Source of the DNA: Kingella pumchi
Lineage (GTDB): Bacteria; Pseudomonadota; Gammaproteobacteria; Burkholderiales; Neisseriaceae
DNA: 64,000 nt
Direction of reading: 5' to 3'
Assembly: GCF_022288825.1 (NCBI RefSeq)
Contig: NZ_JAKOOW010000037.1
Location: forward strand, 35,823-99,822
Shown here: positions 1 through 8,636 of the stretch, piece after piece
Numbering within the stretch: position 1 is the first letter of the stretch
Layout: every line of letters begins with the position of its first letter
Made by a program: the position numbers and the translations under genes
Notes under the pieces: model-generated
What the model saw: the letters and a program-made list of their open reading frames with translations, nothing else
What the model was told of the DNA's origin: nothing
Databases searched by the model: none

Positions 1-45
1 TTTTTTCAGGCTGCCTGCCTGCCAACCTTACAAAGGGAACCGCTT

Positions 46-651
46 ATGATGATTCTGTATTCCGGCATTACCTGCCCGTTCAGCCACCGCTGCCGCTTCG
101 TGCTGTACGAAAAAGGCATGGACTTTGAAATCAAAGACGTGGACGTATTCAACAAACCCGAAGACTTGGCGGTGATGAACCCCTACAACCAAGTGCCGGT
201 TTTGGTGGAGCGCGATTTGGTGCTCTACGAATCCAACATCATCAACGAATACATCGACGAGCGCTTCCCCCACCCGCAACTGATGCCGGGCGATCCGATT
301 ATGCGCGGCCGCGGCCGGCTGGCGCTGCACCGCTTGGAAAAAGAGCTGTTCGTCCACGTACAAACGCTGGAAAACCCCGGCGCCACCACCAAAGAGCAAA
401 GCAAAGCCCGCGAAGCCATCGCCAACGGCCTGACCATGATTGCGCCGGCATTCAGCAAAAACAAATACGTTTTAGGCGACGAATTTTCGATGATCGACGT
501 TGCCCTTGCCCCGCTGCTGTGGCGCTTGGATCACTACGAAATCAAACTCGGCAAATCCGCTGCCCCGCTGCTGAAGTCTGCCGAGCGCATTTTCCAGCGC
601 GAAGCCTTTATCGAAGCGCTGACGCCGGCGGAAAAAGCGATGCGCCGCTGA
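46..651 (+). CDS. sspA: Stringent starvation protein A (GST-fold RNA polymerase-associated regulator)
   Basis: 201 aa. The N-terminal third is a thioredoxin-like GST domain (opening MMILYSGITCPFSHRCR) and the rest is an all-helical GST C-domain, as in SspA, which binds RNA polymerase and alters promoter choice under starvation. The motif with PYNQVPVLVE and the following YESNIINEYI is the usual SspA/GST glutathione-site region, but SspA proteins lack transferase activity. The start ATG follows AAAGGGAAC at good spacing. It is convergent with the cytochrome bc1 genes; no sspB follows. An inverted DUS pair directly after the stop likely terminates it. Confidence 0.93.
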   Translation: MMILYSGITCPFSHRCRFVLYEKGMDFEIKDVDVFNKPEDLAVMNPYNQVPVLVERDLVLYESNIINEYIDERFPHPQLMPGDPIMRGRGRLALHRLEKELFVHVQTLENPGATTKEQSKAREAIANGLTMIAPAFSKNKYVLGDEFSMIDVALAPLLWRLDHYEIKLGKSAAPLLKSAERIFQREAFIEALTPAEKAMRR

Positions 652-668
652 TACAGCCCCCGACACCC

Positions 669-712
669 AAAGCAGCCTGAAAAGCCGGATATCGGTTTTT
701 CAGGCTGCTTTT
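669..712 (+). terminator. Inverted DUS pair, terminator-like, after sspA
   Basis: AAAGCAGCCTGAAAA and its inverted copy with a T-rich 3' side form a hairpin 17 bases after the sspA stop. Such paired uptake sequences often act as rho-independent terminators in Neisseriaceae; that role is inferred. Confidence 0.65.
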
Positions 713-758
713 GTCTTGGCGCAGTTCATGGTTCGGCATAGCCCAGATGACATAAAGA

Positions 759-791
759 AAAGGCAGCCTGAAAAGTTCTCAGGCTGCCTTG
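759..791 (-). terminator. Inverted DUS pair after petC
   Basis: AAGGCAGCCTGAAAA is followed after a few bases by TCAGGCTGCCTT, giving a hairpin just past the petC stop on the minus strand. It is likely the end of the petABC transcript. Confidence 0.6.
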
Positions 792-811
792 CAGCGTTGT
801 GTCCGCCGGGT

Positions 812-1597
812 TTAGTGCACGTCTTTCCAGTATTCCTTTTTCAGGAAGTAGGCCAGCGGCAGCATAATCGCCAGCAGGAAAATCAAGACACCGTAGCCGA
901 TGCGTTTGCGCTCGAGCTGGGCGGGCTCGCCCATATAGGAAAGGAAGTTCACTAGGTCGCGGGCATAGTTGTCGTATTCGGTGGTTACGACATTGCCGCT
1001 TTTGGTCATGCGGGTCATCGAGCCGGTGCTGACCCAGTAAAGATCAGGCACATGACCGCCGTGACCGTCGTCTTTCATTACCGGCATGCCTTTGTTGTCG
1101 AGCTTAACGGCCTGAATGCCCTGCTGCTCCCACAGCGCGTGCGGCATACCAACTTTGTCGAACACCACGTTATTCCAGCCGGTGGGGCGGGTCGGATCCT
1201 GATAGAAGCCGCGCAGGTAGGCGTAAAGGTAGTCGGTGCCTTTAGAGCGGGCAATCAGGGTCAGGTCGGGCGGGGCGGCGCCAAACCATTTTTTGGCGTC
1301 CGCCGGGCTCATATGCGCCTGCATCACGTTACCGACTTTATCGGTGGTGAACATCAGGTTTTTCTTGATTTCGTCTTCGCTCAAGCCGATGTCGCGCAGG
1401 CGGTTGTAACGCATGGCGGAAGCGGAGTGGCAGGACAGGCAGTAGTTGACGAAAATCTGCGCGCCGCGCTGCAGGCTGACCTGGTCGCCGTGGTTGAGCT
1501 CGACATGTTCGTAGTGGCCGCCGCCTGAAGCGGATGCGAAGCCGATGGGTGCCGCCAGCAACAGGGCAGCAAGGTGTTTTTTCCAAGTTTTTTTCAT
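812..1597 (-). CDS. petC: Cytochrome c1 of the bc1 complex
   Basis: 261 aa from the ATG at 1597, which is preceded by GGGAGCA; an upstream in-frame extension has no such site and would spoil the signal peptide. Residues 1-24 are a Sec signal. CLSCH at 53-57 is the covalent heme site, and a C-terminal membrane anchor (YGVLIFLLAIMLPLAYFL) ends the protein. It transfers electrons from the Rieske protein to soluble cytochromes on the periplasmic side. It is the last gene of petA-petB-petC, with only a short gap to petB. Confidence 0.96.
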   Translation of the reverse strand: MKKTWKKHLAALLLAAPIGFASASGGGHYEHVELNHGDQVSLQRGAQIFVNYCLSCHSASAMRYNRLRDIGLSEDEIKKNLMFTTDKVGNVMQAHMSPADAKKWFGAAPPDLTLIARSKGTDYLYAYLRGFYQDPTRPTGWNNVVFDKVGMPHALWEQQGIQAVKLDNKGMPVMKDDGHGGHVPDLYWVSTGSMTRMTKSGNVVTTEYDNYARDLVNFLSYMGEPAQLERKRIGYGVLIFLLAIMLPLAYFLKKEYWKDVH

Positions 1598-1610
1598 TTT
1601 TGCTGCTCCC

Positions 1611-3164
1611 TTACACATTGACTGCAAACAGATAGGCACCAATCAGGGTAATGGCCGTATAAACGAAGAACAGAATCTTCTGTCTGGCAGTACCCATGGT
1701 TACGCGGGTCGGTACTTCGAGATCGCGGTTCCATTTGTCCAAGAAAGGGGTGGCGGCAAAAAACACGGTGTACAGCAGGATAAAGCCTTTCACCAGCCAG
1801 TCGCCGAATTTCCAAGTTCTGGGTTCGAAGCCGCCGATGGTGTACAGCAGTATGGCGCAAATAGCCAGAAGCGAGGCATAAGTGGCGATCCGAGCCAAGA
1901 AAACCAGCAGGTTTTTCTGGTCTTTCATCCAGCCTGAAACGGTATAGAGCGGCATACCGAGGAAGAACAGGAAGTAAAAGCCGCTGAAAGCACGCGCGAA
2001 GCTGGTACGCAGATCATCGGCCACCAGAGCGCCGAGAATGCCCAAACCGATAAAGGACACCAAAAACAGCACCAGCATAACTTTGAATGTGGTATTACGG
2101 TAGCGCACCGATTTTACCGGCGAGCGGTCCAGCCACGGCAGCAGGGCAATCATCACTACAGCGGCGCCCATGCCGATTACGCCCCATACCTGGGTACCCA
2201 GGAAAGAGGGAATCGCGCGCAAAATGGCGTAAAACGGAGTGAAATACCATACCGGTGCGATGTGCGGCGGGGTTTTCAGCGGATCGGCCGGTTCAAAGTT
2301 CGGCGCTTCCAGGAAGTAACCGCCGCCTTCGGGGGCGAAAAACAGCACCGAGCAGAACACAATCAGGAATACCACCACGCCGAGAATGTCTTTTACGGTG
2401 TAGTAGGGATGGAAGGGAATGCCGTCGAGCGGAATGCCATTTTCGTCTTTCAGTTTTTTGATTTCCACGCCGTCGGGGTTGTTGGAACCGACTTCGTGCA
2501 GGGCGATCAGGTGGGCAACCACCAAGCCGAGTAGCACCAGCGGCACGGCAATTACGTGAAGGGCAAAGAAACGGTTGAGCGTGGCATCGGAAACGTTGAA
2601 GTCGCCGCGTATCCAAGTGGAAAGGTCGGGGCCGATTACCGGAATCGCACCAAACAGGTTAATAATCACCTGCGCGCCCCAGTAGGACATCTGCCCCCAC
2701 GGCAAGAGATAGCCCATAAAGGCTTCGGCCATCAGCGCCAGGAAAATCAGCGCGCCGAAAATCCACACCAGCTCGCGCGGTTTTTTGAACGAACCGTAAA
2801 TCAGGCCGCGGAACATGTGCAGATAAACGACGATAAAGAAGAAGGACGCACCGGTGGAATGCATGTAGCGGATAATCCAGCCGCCGGAAACGTCGCGCAT
2901 GATGTATTCGACCGCGGCAAAAGCCACCGGCAGGTTTTGCGCATTGGTGGTGCCATCGGGCTTGAAGTTCATGGTCAAAAAGATGCCGCTGACAATCTGA
3001 ATAACCAGCACTAACAAGGCCAGCGAGCCGAAGAAATACCAGAAGTTGAAGTTTTTCGGCGCATAGTACTCGCCGACATGCTCCTTATACATCTTGGTCA
3101 GCGGGAAGCGTGCGTCTATCCAGCCGAGCAGCGCTTTTGCTTTGGAATGGTTTTGGTTTGCCAT
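1611..3164 (-). CDS. petB: Cytochrome b of the bc1 complex, with a long C-terminal extension
   Basis: 517 aa from the ATG at 3164. The core (about residues 1-408) is a normal quinol-oxidising cytochrome b, with heme-ligand histidine pairs on the transmembrane helices (YMHSTGASFFF, LHVIAVPL) and GYLLPWGQMSYWGA. The family usually ends near 400-460 aa. Here about 109 further residues follow MPLYT and add two or three hydrophobic segments (LLVFLARIATYASLLAICAI, GFILLYTVFFAATPF, ILFFVYTAITLIGAYLFAV). The usual terminal PVPxRV motif appears as EVPTRV inside the extension. The frame is open throughout, so this is not an obvious frameshift. Confidence 0.95.
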   Translation of the reverse strand: MANQNHSKAKALLGWIDARFPLTKMYKEHVGEYYAPKNFNFWYFFGSLALLVLVIQIVSGIFLTMNFKPDGTTNAQNLPVAFAAVEYIMRDVSGGWIIRYMHSTGASFFFIVVYLHMFRGLIYGSFKKPRELVWIFGALIFLALMAEAFMGYLLPWGQMSYWGAQVIINLFGAIPVIGPDLSTWIRGDFNVSDATLNRFFALHVIAVPLVLLGLVVAHLIALHEVGSNNPDGVEIKKLKDENGIPLDGIPFHPYYTVKDILGVVVFLIVFCSVLFFAPEGGGYFLEAPNFEPADPLKTPPHIAPVWYFTPFYAILRAIPSFLGTQVWGVIGMGAAVVMIALLPWLDRSPVKSVRYRNTTFKVMLVLFLVSFIGLGILGALVADDLRTSFARAFSGFYFLFFLGMPLYTVSGWMKDQKNLLVFLARIATYASLLAICAILLYTIGGFEPRTWKFGDWLVKGFILLYTVFFAATPFLDKWNRDLEVPTRVTMGTARQKILFFVYTAITLIGAYLFAVNV

Positions 3165-3180
3165 AGGTGTGCCCCTAGTT

Positions 3181-3765
3181 TTATTCGTCGCCAATCAGAA
3201 TCAGATTGTCACTCAGATATTTATACGGCGGAACGACCAGATTCAACGGTGCCGGTACGCCTTTGTATACCCGTCCTGCCAAATCGAATTTCGAGCCATG
3301 GCAGGGGCAGAAAAAACCGCCCTTCCAACTGCCGCCGCCCAAATCCGCCGCACCAACGTCGGGACGGTAGGTGGGCGAGCAGCCCAAATGGGTGCAGATG
3401 CCGATGGCAACCCAGATTTTCGGTTTGATGGCGCGGGCGGGGTTTTGGCAGTCTTTCGGCTGCTGATCCTGCTCGGATTTCGGATCGCTCAGCTGGTCGT
3501 CCAGCGTGGCGAGATCTTTGAGCTGCTGGTCGGTGCGGTTGAGCACGAAAATCGGCTTGCCCTGCCATTCTGCGGTAAGTAGCTGGCCGGATTCGATTTT
3601 GCTGACATCCACTTCAACCGCAGCACCGGCCGCTTTGGCCTTTTCGGACGGAAACCAGCTTTTGACAAAAGGAACTGCTACGCAGGCGGCGCCCACGGCA
3701 CCGGCACCGGAAGTAGCAAGAATGAGAAAGCGGCGGCGTCCTTGATTGATTTCTTTATTATCCAT
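3181..3765 (-). CDS. petA: Rieske iron-sulfur subunit of the bc1 complex
   Basis: 194 aa. A twin-arginine signal-anchor (GRRRFL followed by a hydrophobic helix) starts the protein. The 2Fe-2S site is visible as CTHLGC (C124, H126, C129) and CPCHGS (C153, C155, H156): two Cys and two His ligands plus the disulfide pair. It accepts electrons from quinol at cytochrome b and passes them to cytochrome c1. It is the first gene of the operon; the 240-bp AT-rich gap upstream (3766-4007) holds its promoter and the terminator of the neighbouring gene. Confidence 0.96.
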   Translation of the reverse strand: MDNKEINQGRRRFLILATSGAGAVGAACVAVPFVKSWFPSEKAKAAGAAVEVDVSKIESGQLLTAEWQGKPIFVLNRTDQQLKDLATLDDQLSDPKSEQDQQPKDCQNPARAIKPKIWVAIGICTHLGCSPTYRPDVGAADLGGGSWKGGFFCPCHGSKFDLAGRVYKGVPAPLNLVVPPYKYLSDNLILIGDE

Positions 3766-3962
3766 TTATTCAGTCATCCGATTATTTAGGAGAGATGAAC
3801 CATTAAACCCGCAAATTTTACCCGATTTTTATCCGCTTATTAAAGCACTATTTAAAATCAGGTAAAGTTTTTTTGGCGAAAGTTTGATTTTATGTAAGAA
3901 AGGATTACGAAATGATAACAATTAACATAAATTAGCGGCTTAGCCGCCAAGCCTGGCGCATA

Positions 3963-3988
3963 AAAAACGACCGCGGAAAACTCCGCGG
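3963..3988 (-). terminator. Rho-independent terminator of the roadblock-domain gene
   Basis: On the minus strand a 7-bp perfect stem (CCGCGGA / TCCGCGG, loop of four) is followed by TCGTTTTTTA, about 20 bases past the stop of the gene at 4008-4367. This is one of few terminators here not built from DUS. Confidence 0.8.
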
Positions 3989-4007
3989 CCAGAGTCTGAG
4001 CGGCAGA

Positions 4008-4367
4008 TTAATGCAGCAGCTGTTCGGCTTGGAACAAAGAGCGGCGGCAAATCGCCAGATTGGCGGTTTTACGATCGGCAATCAGGTAGATCAGGGCATT
4101 TTCCTTGCCGCGCGCCGGACAAATCAGATGGTATTGGCTGCTGAGGTTGATTTGGATGTCGTGGATGCTGTCGTTCAGGCCGGTCATCTGCAATACGCGC
4201 AGCTTGGCATTGAGGATATTGACGCAGCCGGCGGCCAGCACTTCCAAATCCAATTCGGGGGCATTGCAGCGGCCGCTCATAATCATGCCGCTGCCGTAAT
4301 CGACAATGGCGGTGGCGAGCACACCTTTGACCCGCGCCAATCCGTCTGCGATTTCGTCTAATGTCAT
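4008..4367 (-). CDS. Roadblock/LC7-like (MglB-fold) small protein
   Basis: 119 aa, soluble, no signal. The pattern VKGVLATAIVDYGSGMIMSG, then a helix, then IHDIQINLSSQYHLICPA and a further strand, fits the roadblock/LC7 fold of small-GTPase partners such as MglB. The start follows AAGGGAACATA. It stands alone between petA and uppP and no partner GTPase is next to it. Function is unknown; the fold call is by pattern only. Confidence 0.7.
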   Translation of the reverse strand: MTLDEIADGLARVKGVLATAIVDYGSGMIMSGRCNAPELDLEVLAAGCVNILNAKLRVLQMTGLNDSIHDIQINLSSQYHLICPARGKENALIYLIADRKTANLAICRRSLFQAEQLLH

Positions 4368-4406
4368 TATGTTCCCTTTTATTAGTTTGTTTTCACTGCG
4401 AAAAAC

Positions 4407-4427
4407 GCTTTCAGGCTGCCTGAAAGC
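4407..4427 (-). terminator. Palindromic DUS after uppP
   Basis: GCTTTCAGGC and GCCTGAAAGC share the centre of two overlapping uptake sequences, making a perfect 21-bp palindrome eight bases after the uppP stop. Confidence 0.5.
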
Positions 4428-4434
4428 CGCTTCG

Positions 4435-5253
4435 CTACCATTTTACCCAACCGGCCCAATAAGTCAGCAGTATCACCCCGCCGAACACGATGCGGTAATA
4501 CGCAAACGGCACATAGTTTTTGGCCGAGACAAATTTCAAAAGCGCCCTAACCGCCAGCAGGCCGGCAACGAAAGCGGCGCCAAAGCCGACGGCAATCAGG
4601 CCGATATCGGCCAGCGTAAACAGCGCGCGGTGCTTGAACACATCGTAAGCAGTAGCCGCCACCATTACCGGCACGGCAAGAAAAAACGAAAATTCGGTGG
4701 CGGCTTTGCGGCTGATGCCCCACCACATGCCGCCCATAATGGTGCTGCCCGAGCGCGAGGTACCGGGCACCAGCGCCAATACCTGCGCCAAGCCGACCAC
4801 CAGCGCATCGCGGATACGCATATCGTCAACGCTCTGTACCCGCGCTTCGGTGCGGGCGCTGCGTTTTTCCACCCACAAAATCACCAAAGCACCGACCACC
4901 AGCGCCACGGCCACGCTTAGCGGATTAAACAGCTTTTCTTTAATCTGTTTGCTAAACAGCAAGCCCATCACTGCAGCCGGAATAAAGGCCACCGCCAGAT
5001 TGAGCACAAATCGGTTGGCCGCCGCATCCCTGCCCAAGCCCTTCAGCACCGAAACAAAGCGCTGGCGGTATTCCACCACCACCGCCAATACCGCGCCAAG
5101 CTGGATGGCGATTTCAAATACCTTGCCTTTGCTGTGAAAATCCAGCAGCGATTCAAACACTATCAGATGCCCCGTGCTGGAAATCGGCAGAAACTCGGTC
5201 AGCCCTTCGATAATGCCCAGCAGCAGCGCTTTCAAAAAAATCAGTACATCCAC
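4435..5253 (-). CDS. uppP: Undecaprenyl-diphosphate phosphatase
   Basis: 272-273 aa, the usual length. I place the start at the GTG (5253), giving the family N-terminus (M/V)DVLIFLKALLLGIIEG, with GGAATGG upstream. Both catalytic signatures are present: EGLTEFLPISSTGH near the N-terminus and PGTSRSGSTIM in the second half. It is a polytopic inner-membrane protein that recycles the undecaprenyl carrier for peptidoglycan and other envelope polymers and confers bacitracin tolerance. It lies downstream of dsbA in the same direction, but an inverted DUS hairpin separates them. Confidence 0.94.
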   Translation of the reverse strand: MDVLIFLKALLLGIIEGLTEFLPISSTGHLIVFESLLDFHSKGKVFEIAIQLGAVLAVVVEYRQRFVSVLKGLGRDAAANRFVLNLAVAFIPAAVMGLLFSKQIKEKLFNPLSVAVALVVGALVILWVEKRSARTEARVQSVDDMRIRDALVVGLAQVLALVPGTSRSGSTIMGGMWWGISRKAATEFSFFLAVPVMVAATAYDVFKHRALFTLADIGLIAVGFGAAFVAGLLAVRALLKFVSAKNYVPFAYYRIVFGGVILLTYWAGWVKW

Positions 5254-5335
5254 AATCCAACCATTCCGGCCGCATCGCGCAGCCAAGCAATCAATATGCC
5301 GAAACCGCTGCGACAGCGGCTTCAGGCAAACCGAT

Positions 5336-5370
5336 GCAGCCTGAAACGCACCGGCGTTTTTCAGGCTGCT
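5336..5370 (-). terminator. Inverted DUS pair after dsbA
   Basis: GCAGCCTGAAACGC and GCGTTTTTCAGGCTGC form a long stem a short distance past the dsbA stop on the minus strand. Confidence 0.6.
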
Positions 5371-5395
5371 TCAGTAGGTGCAAACAGCAAAACCG

Positions 5396-6082
5396 TTAGC
5401 GCGCAGCTTCTTTAGACAGGCTCAGCCCTTTGCTTTTGTAGGCGCCTTTGGCGGCCGGCTCGGGCATATTGCGCTCCTTGCGCACTTTGGCGATCAACTC
5501 GTCCATGGTTTGCATGCTTTGCTGGGTCAGACCGTGCGAAAACAGCATTTTGTATTTGCCGCCGATGATTACGGTCGGCGTGCCTTCGATATTGTATTTG
5601 GTGGTCAGTTCGGCCATCTGCTTGGCTTTGGCGGCATTGCCGCTGTCCTGATAGGCGGCGAGCAGGCGCTTGCCGAAACGCTGGCGGCCGATCCATTCGA
5701 CGGCGGTGGTCGGATTCCACAGCTCGATATGCTTGTCGAACACCGCAGAGAAAATCGCCGGATTGGCCTGCTGTTTCAAGCCGGACTGGTTCACCGCTAC
5801 CGCCAGCCGCGCCAAACCGGCATGGCGTGGCGACCACACCACCTGCTCGGTGCGGAAATAAGTGTCCGAAGGCAGCGAGCGCACGTGTTTGAGCAGAATC
5901 GGATCAAGATTTTTGCAGTGGATGCAATCGTAGCTGAAAAATTCGACGACTTCGATTTTGTCCTGGTGCAGCGCTTCAACCGGCTGTTTTACCACTTCGT
6001 AATCGGTGCCTTCGGTCAGGGCGTGAGCGGAGCCGAAAGCCAGTGCCAGCAGGCCGGTGAACAGGGTGGTTTTGAATTTCAT
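5396..6082 (-). CDS. dsbA: Thiol:disulfide interchange protein DsbA
   Basis: 228 aa. A signal peptide (to about AHA-22) is followed by a thioredoxin fold with active site C53-I-H-C56 and the cis-proline loop GTPTV. It introduces disulfides into exported proteins in the periplasm and, in neisseriae, supports type IV pilus biogenesis. The CxHC dipeptide is of the neisserial DsbA type. It follows the SPOR-domain gene in the same direction with a 36-bp gap, so cotranscription is likely. Confidence 0.95.
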   Translation of the reverse strand: MKFKTTLFTGLLALAFGSAHALTEGTDYEVVKQPVEALHQDKIEVVEFFSYDCIHCKNLDPILLKHVRSLPSDTYFRTEQVVWSPRHAGLARLAVAVNQSGLKQQANPAIFSAVFDKHIELWNPTTAVEWIGRQRFGKRLLAAYQDSGNAAKAKQMAELTTKYNIEGTPTVIIGGKYKMLFSHGLTQQSMQTMDELIAKVRKERNMPEPAAKGAYKSKGLSLSKEAAR

Positions 6083-6118
6083 GCGGATTCCTTCAAGTGT
6101 TTGCTGTGGATGGGATGA

Positions 6119-7093
6119 TTAGCGGCTCTGCACCGCGATGCCGTTGCTCTGCAACAGTTTGCGCGTGCGTTCGGCTTCTTTGCTGTCCAGCGCGCCGGTT
6201 TCTACGCGGTACACGCGGCGGCCTTTGACTTCGGCTTCGACTACGCCGGTGCGCACGCCCAAAAACGCGGCGCGGGCGCGCTGGTCGTCGGCGGCCTGGC
6301 GGCTGGAATAGGAACCGAGCCGCAATCTGCTGCGGGCGGCTTTTTCAGGCTGCCCTTCTTCGGTTTTGGCTTTGGCATCGCTTTTCGCTTCGGCTTTGTC
6401 TTTGGCGGTTTTGGCCTGGCTTTCGCGTTTGGCGGCCTGCTCGCGCTCAAACTTGCGGCGGGCTTCGCGGATGGCGGTTTCGCGGGCTTTTTCGATGCTG
6501 CCGCTTTCCAAAATCTGATCGGCGCTGGGTTTGACCGTTGACGGGTCAAAACGTTGTTCGGCTTTATCGGCTTTTTCCGCTTTATCGGCTTTGGCTTTGC
6601 GCTCCTGCTCTGCCCTGTCGGCTTTGGCGGCGGCTTCGCGTTCGGTTTTTTCTTTTTCCCGCTCGCGCCGGCGTTCGCGCTCCTGCTCGCGTTCTCTTTC
6701 CGCCTGCTCTTCGCTTAATTCGTCGCGTTCGGCTTTTTCAGGCTGCCGGCGTTTGTCGCGGATTTCTTCGTCTTCCGCTGCGGGGCGGGTTTTCTTTGGT
6801 CTGTCGTCCAATATAGTTTCATCGAAACCTTTTTCAGGCTGCCTGCTTTCAGGCTGCTTGGGCGTTTCGGGGCGGAAAGCGGATTCGCCGCGCGCCTGCT
6901 CGGGCTGCAGCGCTTCGGGCTTGAGCACCTCGGTGCGGGCGGCTTTGTCGCTGCGCTGACCGGCGGGCTGCTTGAAATCGTGCTGCTTGTTGTTGTTGAT
7001 GACAAACAGCACGCCAGCCACGGTAATCAGGCTGACGATGGCGCCGATCATAAAGCTGAGCAGGCCTTTGCCGCGCTGGGTGTCGGGATACAT
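6119..7093 (-). CDS. FtsN-like SPOR-domain protein
   Basis: 324 aa from the ATG at 7093 (AAAGG upstream). One transmembrane helix (about 11-33) anchors it; a long, charged, low-complexity region (about 40-250, rich in Glu, Lys, Arg and Ala) leads to a C-terminal SPOR domain (about 255-322) that should bind septal peptidoglycan stripped of stem peptides. This is the layout of FtsN. Five QPE(K/S) motifs in the linker are translated DUS copies. In neisseriae a SPOR protein sits next to dsbA, as here. Assigning the name ftsN would need a functional check. Confidence 0.88.
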   Translation of the reverse strand: MYPDTQRGKGLLSFMIGAIVSLITVAGVLFVINNNKQHDFKQPAGQRSDKAARTEVLKPEALQPEQARGESAFRPETPKQPESRQPEKGFDETILDDRPKKTRPAAEDEEIRDKRRQPEKAERDELSEEQAEREREQERERRREREKEKTEREAAAKADRAEQERKAKADKAEKADKAEQRFDPSTVKPSADQILESGSIEKARETAIREARRKFEREQAAKRESQAKTAKDKAEAKSDAKAKTEEGQPEKAARSRLRLGSYSSRQAADDQRARAAFLGVRTGVVEAEVKGRRVYRVETGALDSKEAERTRKLLQSNGIAVQSR

Positions 7094-7240
7094 AGGGAAC
7101 CTTTGTCGGATGGAATCGGTGCGCGCGGCTGCCGGTTGCGGCGGCTGTGCGGCGAAAGCGGCGCATTTTAGCAAATCTGGCCGCCGAAATGAATATTGCC
7201 GGTTTTGCCTTGCGCCGCCGCCATCGGAAACGCCGCTGCC

Positions 7241-7271
7241 GCAGGGTTTTCAGGCAGCCTGAAAACCCTGC
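7241..7271 (-). terminator. Palindromic DUS after rarA
   Basis: GCAGGGTTTTCAGGC and GCCTGAAAACCCTGC form a perfect 15-bp stem directly after the rarA stop on the minus strand. Confidence 0.65.
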
Positions 7272-7277
7272 GACGCC

Positions 7278-8588
7278 TTAAGCGCCCTCTTCTGCCGCTT
7301 CGTCCAGACTTTTCAGCCAGGCCAGTTTTTCGGCAATTTTGCTTTCCAGGCCGCGCGGCACGGGGCGGTAGAAATCCGGTTCGTCCAGGCCTTCGGGCAT
7401 ATAGGTTTCGCCGGCGGCGTAAGCGTGCGGTTCGTTGTGGGCGTAGCGGTAGTCGCGGCCGTAGCCGAGTTCTTTCATCAGCTTGGTGGGGGCATTGCAC
7501 AGGTGCACGGGTACTTCGGTGCTGCCGGTTTCGCGCACGAAGGCGCGCATTTGGTTGTAGGCGCTGTAGCCGGCGTTGGATTTAGCGGCGGCGGCCAGAT
7601 ACAGCACCGCTTGGGCGAGCGCCAGTTCGCCTTCGGGCGAGCCGAGCCGCTCGTAGGTTTGGGCGGCGTCGTTGGCGATGGTGAGCGCGCGCGGGTCGGC
7701 CAGGCCGATGTCTTCCCAGGCAAAACGGACGATGCGGCGGGCGAGATAGTGCGGGTCGGCGCCGCCGTCGAGCATGCGGCAGAACCAGTACAGCGCGGCG
7801 TTGGGGTGCGAGCCGCGCATGGATTTGTGCAGGGCGGAGATTTGGTTGTAAAACTGGTCGCCGCCTTTGTCGAAACGGCGCAGCTGGGTGCCCAGGCTTT
7901 GGGCGGCAAACTCGGCGCCGATGTCGTTGAGCCCGCTGGTTTTGGCGGCTTGGAGCAGCTGTTCGAGCAGGTTGAGCAGGCGGCGGGCGTCGCCGTCGGC
8001 CGCCTGAACCAGCAGGGTGCGGGCTTCGGCGGCCAGTTTGACGCCTTGGTTTTCAGGCAGCCTGAAAACCTTGTCGGCCAGTTTGGCCAGATCGTCGGCA
8101 GACAAAGGTTTGAGCGTGTACACCTGGGCGCGGCTCAACAGCGCGGAATTGACTTCAAACGACGGATTTTCGGTGGTGGCGCCGATAAAGGTGATCAGCC
8201 CGTTTTCCACATGGGGCAGAAAGGCGTCCTGCTGCGATTTGTTGAAACGGTGGACTTCATCGACAAACAATATGGTGCGCCTGCCCTGCTGCCAAGCCAG
8301 CTCGGCCTTCATCACCGCCTCGCGGATTTCCTTAACGCCGGAGAACACCGCCGAAATCGGCAGAAACTGGGCGTCGAAACCGCGGGCGATAATCCGCGCC
8401 AGCGTGGTTTTGCCGATGCCCGGGCTGCCCCACAGCAGCATCGAATGCGGCACGCCGCCTTCCAGCGCCACCCGCAGCGGCTTGCCCTCGCCGATCAGGT
8501 GCTGCTGGCCGAGTACGTCGTCGAGCGACTGCGGGCGCATCCGTTCGGCCAGCGGGGCTTCGGGCGGGGCGGTAAAAAGATCTTGCAT
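7278..8588 (-). CDS. rarA: Replication-associated recombination protein A (AAA+ ATPase)
   Basis: 436 aa, the family length. Walker A is GSPGIGKT (54-61), Walker B ILFVDEVH (about 107-113), and sensor 1 lies in GATTENPSFE. The C-terminal half (SDPHY-like region and the helical tetramerisation domain ending with YMPEGL...) matches RarA/MgsA/WRNIP1. It acts at stalled replication forks. Start ATG at 8588 gives the typical MQDLF opening. One DUS within the gene is translated as FRLPENQG. Confidence 0.94.
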   Translation of the reverse strand: MQDLFTAPPEAPLAERMRPQSLDDVLGQQHLIGEGKPLRVALEGGVPHSMLLWGSPGIGKTTLARIIARGFDAQFLPISAVFSGVKEIREAVMKAELAWQQGRRTILFVDEVHRFNKSQQDAFLPHVENGLITFIGATTENPSFEVNSALLSRAQVYTLKPLSADDLAKLADKVFRLPENQGVKLAAEARTLLVQAADGDARRLLNLLEQLLQAAKTSGLNDIGAEFAAQSLGTQLRRFDKGGDQFYNQISALHKSMRGSHPNAALYWFCRMLDGGADPHYLARRIVRFAWEDIGLADPRALTIANDAAQTYERLGSPEGELALAQAVLYLAAAAKSNAGYSAYNQMRAFVRETGSTEVPVHLCNAPTKLMKELGYGRDYRYAHNEPHAYAAGETYMPEGLDEPDFYRPVPRGLESKIAEKLAWLKSLDEAAEEGA

Positions 8589-8636
8589 GGCAGGCAGCCT
8601 GAAAAGGGAAAAACGGGATTATAGCGGTAGATAGCA

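Noticed and set aside
46..651. Glutathione S-transferase enzyme
   Set aside because: Length, opening and the motif pattern fit SspA; catalytic use of glutathione is not expected.
3895..3945. Fur box upstream of petA (AATGATAACAATTAACAT)
   Set aside because: Only part of the 19-bp consensus is matched and the distance to petA is large; AT-rich chance is likely.
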